Positions 56,084 through 64,000 of a stretch of DNA of 64,000 bases are shown here, piece by piece. Each line of letters opens with the position of its first letter. The stretch's first letter is position 1. Source of the DNA: Halichondria panicea. Its lineage: Eukaryota > Porifera > Demospongiae > Suberitida > Halichondriidae. The notes under the pieces are model-generated. The model ran no database searches, was not told the origin of the DNA, and was given only the letters and a program-made list of their open reading frames with translations. The position numbers and the translations under genes were made by a program. The stretch covers positions 639,001-703,000 of the forward strand of contig NC_087391.1 in assembly GCF_963675165.1 (NCBI RefSeq), read 5' to 3'.

Positions 56084-56885
56084 CTCTTCTCCTGGTGGTT
56101 TGGGTGTCTCTGATGATGGCTTGTTCTTGACTGTCACTGGAGACATCTTGGAACTCGACTGGCCGGAGGACTTGAGTGCACCTCGGGTCAACGTGGCCAC
56201 ACGTTTTAGAGGGTTGAGGAGAGTGTTCGCCTGTGAGGGTGGGGAGTGAGTGTGAGTGTGTGTGTGTGTGTGTGAGTGTGTGTGTGGGTGTGGGTGTGGG
56301 TGTGGAGGGTGGGGAGTGTTTGATTGAAGATTATACAAAGGTATTGGGGTGGGCAAGGATTGTCAGTCGCACACCCTCCCAATCTTACGGAAAGCTTTTA
56401 AAAAGTTTTTTATTTACGGTGTTGGAATCCAGTCTTCACTGCTAGCAGAGGATTATTATTGTATGGAATGTACACTATTTTGATGGGCATCAATTACTAG
56501 GAAAATGTAAAATCCTCATAATAATAGTAAACAAAAAAGAACAAAAGAGCAGACAACATAAAACCATACAGCAATAGAAAAGCAAACAGATGCCCGACCT
56601 TGAGAGCCGAGAATGATGGGTTAAAGAGTCTTTAACAGTACACCAACACTCCCCATTCATCTGTTGCATTCAGAGTCACTAGTACTGAATAATTATTGTA
56701 AGGTATTTACATTGAGGTCATGCTGATATAAAGAGGGCGTGATACTTACCATTCTCTTTAGCTCGGTGCTCTGTCGTTCGTACTCTCCTTCTGACAGGAA
56801 CAAGATGACCTGACCCAACACGTGGAGGTGATCTGATAGGAATTCCTCTGAGGTGATAGTTTTGAGGTAGCCCTCCAGCTGAATT
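56084..56885 (-). pseudogene. Sorting-nexin exon fragments of unit B
   Basis: The 147-bp exon at 56230-56084 (ANTLLNPLKRVATLTRGALK) is intact. The upstream PX-end exon is cut: only its 3' part (to 56750) remains, ending at about 56885 after CAGCTGAATT, where sequence changes to a TG microsatellite. These are a second copy of SNX exons 9 and 10 of the pseudogene at 58906-61865. Confidence 0.82.
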
Positions 56886-56892
56886 TGGGCAA

Positions 56893-56896
<4 letters not shown>

Positions 56897-56955
<59 letters not shown>
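56897..56955 (+). repeat. TG microsatellite at duplication breakpoint
   Basis: A perfect TG run immediately beyond the truncated sorting-nexin exon of unit B. It marks the junction between duplicated and non-duplicated sequence. Confidence 0.85.
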
Positions 56956-56957
<2 letters not shown>

Positions 56958-57115
56958 GGGGGGGAGGTAACATTGTTATTACAACCACAGGTGCAGGAAT
57001 ATGAATATTATATATTCATCCTACTGAACAACATGTCTATGTTTATGTCTTGTTGACACAAGTTATTATAGATTCTGTGACATGATAAGGTACAGTACAC
57101 AGAGATTACAATCAA

Positions 57116-57249
57116 TGCAGAGGTGGTCCGACAGGCGCGGTGCAGCTCAAGCTGATTAATTATCCGCCCACATCGTATGTTTTTGCTGAGTGTAATCAGA
57201 GGCTAGTTGCTTGAGCTGCACCGCGCCTGTCTGTCGGACCACCTCTGCA
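57116..57249. mobile_element. 134-bp palindromic element with 5-bp target duplication
   Basis: Ends TGCAGAGGTGGTCCGACAG and the complement CTGTCGGACCACCTCTGCA. The inverted repeat runs about 40 bp inwards (GGCGCGGTGCAGCTCAAG and complement). Both flanks carry ATCAA. It is non-coding and sits just downstream (minus strand) of the unit A regulatory exon. Confidence 0.85.
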
Positions 57250-57273
57250 ATCAATGAATGTACACATACTCAC

Positions 57274-58601
57274 ATCCATCTTGGTCTTGAGCTGCTCATA
57301 ATGCAGGTCCAATGGATCCTTCCCTCCACTCACACCATCCTCCTGTTTCAGTAGCGAGTAGGCCACCTCAATCTCCAATAGATTATCCAACATTTGTGTC
57401 TTTATCTTTATAACCTCCTCTGAGTTCAGTGGGGGTGGTTTCGTCATGCCAAAGTCATGTGGTACTAGAGTGTAGAATTTGTTAGTATAGTCGAGGATTT
57501 TGCTCGGATTCTGAGTCCCAACAATCTCTCGTTGTAGCTCAGAAAGGACAGAATATGCACTCTCTATCTGACGCCGTGACAACTTGCCCAAAGGCATCTT
57601 CTTTATATCAATCTGTAGCAAACAGAGTGTACAGAATTGCAGTTCATATAAAACTAGCTTGTAATAGGACAATCCCTAGCTAAGACATGGCTTGCATTGT
57701 GTATGTGTACCTATACGAGATCTTGTATGGGGAAATCGAGCGCTAGTTTATACTCTTTTAAGACCCACCTCAAACTCCAGCATAGCTTTCTTCATGCTCT
57801 CCACATCAAATATCATTCGAATGAGATCTTGTATCTCAGGGGCCAGTGTGGACTTTGAACCAGGGGCAATTCCAAGCTGTTGCCCAGTGTCCTCATCACC
57901 ACCATAGTCTATCTCCAGGGGGTAGAACTTGCTAGGCCTCTTAACAAAGCTCTCTTTACTGGTGCCCCATGAATTACCTGTCTTGTCTTGGTAGAGGAAC
58001 TCAAAGTGCTTCTTGGCAGCAGGTTTGGAGGCTCCAAAACTCTGTGTACGATAAACAAACAGTTATTTTCTACCATCGAGAAACAAATTTGCAGTAAGTA
58101 TGCTGTCCTAAACCTTAAACAAAATATTGCTTACCGTATAGCGGGTAATTTTCGTGGGTAAGCTGACTTCCACAAAATTTTAACGCAGGCGTGGAATGCA
58201 GTGCAGGCAACAAGACTAAACGAAACTTGTACTCATGAAAACCACCGTTTTCCAGATCAACGAATTTACCCCATGAAAATTACCTGCTATACGGTATACT
58301 GAATCTTAAAGCTACTTTCTTCCCCCTCCCTCCCCTCTCAGTGGTTTAGCTCACCTCTGTCTTTGAGCCTCCTATGGTGGTCCCCACACGACCCCATGAT
58401 CTGAACACATAGTAGTTCTTGCTGGAGTCTCCTTCGAGCAGCTGCAGCTTGTAGTACGAGTTAGTGCCTCTTATGACATCGACCAATCCAAGTACAGCAT
58501 TCCAGATCACACCTCCTCCAGTACGTGGTGTGACCCCTCCAGCTCTGAATCAGGATCCACTGCAGCACCACCCTTTACCATCACCTTGACCTTGCTCGGA
58601 T
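57274..58601 (-). pseudogene. PARP1: PARP1-like WGR and regulatory exons (unit A)
   Basis: Exons 58601-58355, 58041-57769 and 57612-57274 duplicate the PARP exons of unit B. The first (WGR) exon has lost 4 bp at about 58510, so the frame reads VLEEV then TGA (58507-58509). The second exon is intact. The regulatory exon keeps the probable original end LKTKMD before a GTGAGT donor. That end joins in phase with the first catalytic exon of unit B (VLPKSSDEF). Units A and B thus carry complementary damage. Unit A also contains a MITE (58135-58294) absent from unit B. Confidence 0.85.
58135..58294. mobile_element. TIR element, CCGTATAGCGG family, with visible empty site
   Basis: 160 bp, ends CCGTATAGCGGGTAATTTTC and complement of CCGTATAGCAGGTAATTTTC, flanked by TA. 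The paralogous unit B sequence (AATATTGCTTATACAAAG, about 55446) lacks it, giving a direct before/after comparison and a TA target duplication. The interior matches the element at 14080-14280 in reverse. Confidence 0.92.
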
Positions 58602-58905
58602 CTGGGTGGAGGGAGGGGTGTGTCTACAGGTACGTATATATACAGTCCGGAGGCACTAATAACATAAATTTATGTACATCTCAAATTAGGTGGTCTGTAC
58701 ATACAACAAAGACCAAAGGAAAGTGATTTACAAAGAAAATACCTTGAAAATATGTGGGTTAAAATCAAAAGTCTATTATGGACGAAATTATGGCGCATTC
58801 CAAATTTTAGATTTGAGCGCATACCATCTGAATCGGCTCTTTCTAAGGTTGAAATTGGACCACCAGAACTCTAGTTATCGTAACCAATTCATTACATGAC
58901 TTCAC

Positions 58906-61865
58906 CTCTTCTCCTGGTGGTTTGGGTGTCTCTGATGATGGCTGCTTCTTGACTGTCACTGGAGACATCTTGGAACTTGACTGGCCAGAGGACTTGAGTG
59001 CACCTCGGGTCAATGTGGCCACACGTTTTAGAGGGTTGAGGAGAGTGTTCGCCTGTGAGGGTGGGGAGTATGGAGTATGTGTGTGTGGAGGGTGGGGAGT
59101 GAGTGTGTTTGATTGAAGATTATACAAAGGTATTGGGGTGGGCAAGGATTGTCAGTCGCACACCGGCCCTCCCAATCTTACGGAAAGCTTTTAAAAAGTT
59201 TTTTATTTACGGTGTTGGAATCCAGTCTTCACTGCTAGCAGAGGATTACTAATGTATGGAATGTACACTATTTTGATGGGCATCAATTACTAGGAAAATG
59301 TAAAATCCTCATAATAATAGTAAACAAAAAAGAACAAAAGAGCAGACAACATAAAACCATACAGCAATAGAAAAAGCAAACAGATGCCCGACCTTGAGAG
59401 CCGAGAATGATGGGTTAAAGAGTCTTTAACAGTGCACCAACACTCCCCATTCATCTGTTGCATTCAGAGTCACTAGTACTGAATAATTATTGTACATTGA
59501 GGTCATGCTGATATAAAGAGGGTGTGATACTTACCATTCTCTTTAGCTCGGTGCTCTGTCGTTCGTACTCTCCTTCTGACAGGAACAAGATGACCTGACC
59601 CAACACGTGGAGGTGATCTGATAGGAATTCCTCTGAGATGATAGTTTTGAGGTAGCCCTCCAGCTGAATTCGTCTCACGTCCAACCGCTGGGGGTCCAAT
59701 TTGTGGAACGAGGGAAGAGTGGGTAGCACGAGATTAACAGGGAAGTTATCAATCTGGGAGGAGGGAGAAAATTGATACCCAAGAGCTTACTAGTAATGGC
59801 AATGCAGCTACAGTCTGTACCAAAGAGCCGACTAGTATTGCAACCATGAAGGGGACGTAATGATACATTGAGAGCTGTGTGTTTGTATGATTTTGTATAG
59901 TACACCAATGTCCCCGCCCCCTCCTTTCGGCTACTACCCACCTGTGCCCTGAGTGAGAGGTGGAGGTCGTGGAAGTCTCTATAGCGACGATCAATGATCC
60001 ACTTCTCAGTGACAGAGACATGGCTGTGTTTGCAGGAGACGTTGACGTGAAACACACAGTGCTTGGTGGTACCCTCGTTCAGAATGTCATAGTCGGGAAT
60101 GGCGGCCGAGAGGGCAATGAGACTATCACTGGACACATTCGCAGGGACACTCTTGGCCTGTGGAGTGGGTGGAGATGGGGTGTGGGATGTGTGTGTGGAG
60201 TGTGGTTGGCAAGGAGAGGCATTCACTTATGGAATGAACAAACAGTTACTGTAGCTTACACTGAGTACTGCTTTAGCAGTGGCCAGAACTGATTCCAGAG
60301 CACTTTTCTTCAGTCGATCATAATTTAGAAACAGAGTTACAGACAATAAAACAAGAGCATTACAATTTTAGACGAGACCCAACAAAAGGAAGTAATCAAC
60401 ATAACACACCTGTGACTCCGGTCTTCTGCAGGTGTGAGAGTTGACGTTGTACCTGAGTGATCGTACCTCGGTCTCATTGGCCCCCTCACTCAGAGCAGCC
60501 ATAAAACTGTCAGTGTTCAGAGAGCTCTCCTTGCACTGGACACAGGGGAATACATACAAGTGAGAGGAACAACATTGGGAGGATATTGAAAACAATTTTA
60601 TATAAAGTTAACGGACATAGTAAATAATATTCTGAAACACGTATACCATTCACTCACCATTGATATGAAGGTGGCGTTGATGTTGTCTGGTAGAGCTAAT
60701 GTCTTGAGCAATGGCGTCCAGACCTTCCAGACCAACACATCGGTGAGGAGGGCCTGGAGGGACGGAGAAGAGAACTCGTCCTCTGGGAGCACAATACACA
60801 GCAGCAGCTCAGAGAGACGGTACAGGTAGGCTGTGTGTGTGGGTGTGGGTGTGGGTGTGTGTGTGGGTGTGCGTGCGTGTGTGCGTGTGTGTGTGGTAGG
60901 TTTGACAAATTGGATGAGAAAAAGACATTTCTTTCTTCACTTCAATAATACACTTTACATTAATGAAATTGCACCATCCACACTATAAACAACACAGGCA
61001 AATCCATGCTAGCAGGAGTAGATTAATACTCGTGATAAAAGGTACAGCTGTACAATGCTGGTTCCTATCTTGGCTTCCCTGTCACATCAGACGGCCCTCC
61101 ACGGGTTCTCCCCACTCTCACACTTGAAGAACTCTGTCTCCACCGCCTCGTTCCATATTGCTGCACTTTGACCTGTGACCACACCCACTGATGCAGTCCC
61201 ACACGCCACCTTGTACGCCCTCATGTGATCCATAAAATCATTCATGAGTGTCTCTATGAAGAAGGCAAGATAGTCGACCTCTCTGCCAGCCGCGGTTACT
61301 TCTTGAATCACATTATGGGCCAGTTCTAGGGCTTCTTGGGAACACACTGGGTCAGGACTGACGTGGGTGTGATACCAGCTCTCGAAAAGGTCTCGTAGTC
61401 CGAGGGACAACAGCTGTTAGGGTGGAGAGGATAATAGCTTTAGGTGTGTGTTTAGGGGAGGGGGTGGTTGTGTGTGCGGTGTGAGGTTGTGATCACCTTT
61501 TCTAGTTCTTCATCAATGTTCCTCACTCCAGTGAGTTGACTGTTGAACTGGAGGGGGCATGGCTCAACGGAGGGTGCCAACACCTGGGGAGGTAGCAAAC
61601 AATGAGACAATGACAACAGCGAGATTGACGAGGTTACCTTGTGACAGCCGACTTGTGTCCATTGAGGGCTGCTCTCTGTCCACACCTTCCTCACATGACG
61701 GGCCTGCTGCCAACTGACGTACAGTGCAACAGAGAGGAACCTGAAGTCAAACAGTTGTACTGACTGTATAGACTAGTGTAGTATATAGTGTGTGTGCATG
61801 GTGATGCATTCTTACCCTAGAATGAAGGACAAGACACAGAGAACCAGGAGTAGGCCACCATCCAT
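58906..61865 (-). pseudogene. SNX13-like pseudogene (5' ten exons)
   Basis: Copies of exons 1-10 of the intact gene at 37939-42120: 61865-61816, 61740-61638, 61583-61497, 61413-61076, 60830-60658, 60535-60410, 60324-60260, 60157-59942, 59753-59535, 59052-58906. Lesions: a TGC to TGA stop in exon 4 (61087-61089); loss of the exon 4 donor (GATAG then GAACC where the parent has GTACG); a 7-bp deletion in exon 6 near 60435; loss of the exon 7 acceptor (CTAA for CTAG). The last three exons (nexin-C) are missing; PARP1-like exons follow instead. A direct splice from exon 10 (phase 0) into the WGR exon (phase 1) would be out of frame. Confidence 0.9.
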
Positions 61866-62015
61866 TGTATCAAGAGTGCACTCTTGATTGTATCATGTCA
61901 GGAGTGCATGAACATGCCATATGCCAAGTCAGCAGAGTATGACATGCATGTGACATAATGACTTCATTGCATTGTGAAATAACATCACTTGTAAATCACT
62001 AGTACATCGATAAAC
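61866..62015. promoter_or_regulatory. Divergent promoter, SNX pseudogene / ankyrin-Death-kinase gene 2
   Basis: 150 bp. It holds a perfect 20-bp palindrome ATCAAGAGTGCACTCTTGAT at 61869-61888 that is absent from the copy 1 promoter, then the block AGTCAGCAGAGTATGACATG...TGACATAATGA shared with copy 1. Confidence 0.5.
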
Positions 62016-64000
62016 ATGGCAGAATTAGAACCAGGTCCTCTGCATCTTGCTTGTAAGAATGGTCACTATCAGACTGTGGAAACTCTCCTGAACCATGGAT
62101 ACAATGTGAATGGAACAGATAATGATGGAACCACCCCTCTCATGTTGGCATGTGCATATGGCCACACTGACATTGCGATACTGCTGCTGAGTAGAGGAGC
62201 ACAAGTACACATGCAAAATAATGATGGGCGGTCTGCTCTGATGCTAGCAAGTCATAATGGACATAGCGATGTCGCTAAAATATTGATAGAAAAAGGAGCA
62301 CAAGTGAACATCCAAGAGAATGATGGGTGGTCTGCTCTGATGATAGCAAGTGAAAATGGACATAGCGATGTCGCTAAAGTATTAATAGAAAAAGGAGCAC
62401 AAGTGAACATCCAAAATAATAATGGGTGGTCTGCTCTGATGATAGCAAGTCAAAATGGACATAGCGATGTCGCTAAAATATTGATAGAAAAAGGAGCACA
62501 AGTGAACATGCAATTAAATAATGGGTGGTCTGCTCTGATGATAGCAAGTAAAAATGGACATAGCGATGTCGTCAAAGTTTTGATAGAAAAAGGAGCACAA
62601 GTGAACATGCAAAAGAATGATAAATGGTCTGCTCTGATGATAGCAAGTCTTAATGGACGTAGCGATGTCGTTAAAGTATTGATAGAAAAAGGAGCACAAG
62701 TTAACATGCAAAAGAATGATGGGCGGTCTGCTCTAATGTCAGCGAGTAAAAATGGGAGAAAGGAAGTAGCTCAGATATTACTCGATCATAACGCTGATAC
62801 AAGTATCCGAGATACTAACGGTAAAACTGCACTAAGTTGGGCATGTGAGACAGGGCATGCTGAAATAGTGGAGTTGTTGCTATCTTTTGAGAGCAAAGAC
62901 GCTACCTCAGGCAGCACAGATCAATTTTCAGAACTCCAATCTCTAGCGGAACGGATACAGATCGAAAAAGGTGAGGTTATCATAATTATATACCTATTTT
63001 TCTGAGCCCAAGCAATTCTTTTAATTGTTTCTCTTTCGTCGTACAGGACAAGATGTAGAAGCTGCCATAAGCACAGTACAAGGGAATGATTTGGATGCAT
63101 TTCACCACACACAAGATATGCAGAAAACTGAACAAAGTAAACACATGTACTATAATAATTATGGCATACTGTGCATGTATCAGATGACTTCCTGTATCTG
63201 TCATGGGCTTTTACATCACCCACATTGGTCAGTGTTCAAATTCCAAGCTTGTGACAGATACACAGTTACGTTACTCTCCGCATACAGTCATTTGATACAT
63301 GTATACTCTTGCCAGGTATTTACTAATACTTGACCGTCAATTGTGTGTGCTCATGCATGGCAGAATCCCCGGAGCTGTCTCTGAAAGTGTTGTCTATGGA
63401 ACTGAAGACGGTGACTGACCCGATACAACTGGGCGTCGGCCTGGGAGTGGCACAGTATCACCTGGAGATAATAAGGAAAAACAACCCTCAAGGTTTGTGT
63501 GTAAAGTGGTAAACATGATTGTATTCACATGTGTACTCACAGACATAGGACAGCAACAGTTCGACCTTTTCTCGTTTATTGCCAAGAACTACATGGTGCT
63601 GGGGATCACATGGGAGAGGATTGCTGACACTCTGGAGGAGTTGGTGGGCATGGGAGATTTGGCACAGGAAATTAGGAGCAAGTATAACATTGTCAAACCT
63701 CAAAAGGTTACAGGTGAAGGTAAAAAACAAAATGGTTAGTTTACATATTCACCCGAATGTGTTATATTTTTGCAGGCAAACCAACTACTGAATCAGCCAA
63801 CAAGGAGTATATATCAGATGACCTGGTTCTGTTCAAAGATAAGCCCATCGGAAGTGGTGCATTCGGTGAAGTATTCAAAGGAGAAGTGAATGGACAGCCT
63901 TGTGCCATCAAATTGCTACATGCAGTCGCCAGTGAAATACAAACAAGGATACCAACTGCGGGTCTCGCCTCAACAGATTCTGTTGAGAGGTTTTGTAAAG
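62016..64000 (+). CDS. ANK(9)-Death-protein kinase protein, paralogue 2 (cut by window end)
   Basis: Exons 62016-62970, 63047-63136, 63364-63492, 63543-63713 and 63776 to the window end. Nine ankyrin repeats (fourteen in paralogue 1) are followed by the same Death-fold domain (LGVGLGVAQYHLEIIRKNNPQ; WERIADTLEELVGMGDLAQEI) and the start of the kinase (IGSGAFGEVFKGE, CAIKLL). The start ATG (MAELEPGPLHLACK) aligns with that of paralogue 1 and is preceded by the same ATAAAC. The exon between the Death domain and ankyrins differs in sequence between paralogues, while Death and kinase exons are highly similar. No lesion is visible up to base 64000. Whether ZU5-UPA-Death exons follow cannot be seen. 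Confidence 0.85.

Noticed and set aside
56066-56356. A separate small gene at the unit B sorting-nexin exon
   Set aside because: It is a duplicated internal exon with acceptor and donor sites; the extra residues come from the TG-rich intron.
58355-61865. A functional SNX-PARP fusion protein
   Set aside because: Phase 0 donor into phase 1 acceptor is out of frame, and the sorting-nexin part has a stop, two broken splice sites and a 7-bp deletion.

Overview
The window is nuclear DNA from an animal. Genes are packed closely, with many short GT-AG introns, (TG)n/(CA)n microsatellites and small inverted-repeat transposons. The intact genes are conserved metazoan ones (HEATR5, alpha-actinin, Cdc20, DHTKD1, L2HGDH, AK7, a TRAF). 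The compact layout and the ankyrin-Death-kinase-ZU5 genes suggest an early-branching marine invertebrate, most likely a demosponge. That assignment is inference; no species is claimed.

Bases 1-22.8 kb, nearly all + strand: the 3' end of HEATR5; an LRR1-like gene; a complete 15-exon alpha-actinin; a PPM1A/B phosphatase; a small LYR-motif gene that is split by an intron; GPATCH11 (- strand), divergent from an unrecognised proline-rich protein gene; an intronless TRAF; and CDC20. Bases 22.9-37.5 kb: DHTKD1 (-, 19 exons) head-to-head with L2HGDH (+), both mitochondrial 2-oxoacid enzymes; cardiolipin synthase CRLS1 (-); a small PH-domain gene (-), divergent from adenylate kinase AK7 (+). Several of these genes have human counterparts on chromosome 14 or 2p, which suggests an old linkage group.

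Bases 37.9-64.0 kb are different: duplicated, rearranged and rich in elements. An intact SNX13-like gene (-) stands head-to-head with an 11-exon gene (+). That gene encodes 14 ankyrin repeats, a Death domain, a protein kinase, ZU5, a UPA-like region and a second Death domain. The head-to-head pair recurs at 58.9-64.0 kb. There the sorting-nexin copy is a pseudogene whose 3' end is replaced by PARP1-like exons, while the ankyrin-Death-kinase copy is open until the window ends. Between the pairs lie a decayed third kinase copy, two exons of an AAK1-type kinase, and a partly tandem-duplicated PARP1-like remnant carrying complementary lesions.

The most interesting biology is the ankyrin-Death-kinase-ZU5-UPA-Death family: candidate innate-immune or cell-death receptors in an expanding, recombining locus. 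Repeats include several TIR families with TA target sites, a 1.2-kb near-palindrome, foldback elements, and (TG)n/(CA)n tracts that preferentially abut splice sites. All exon coordinates were read by eye from splice consensus, phase and protein similarity recalled from memory.
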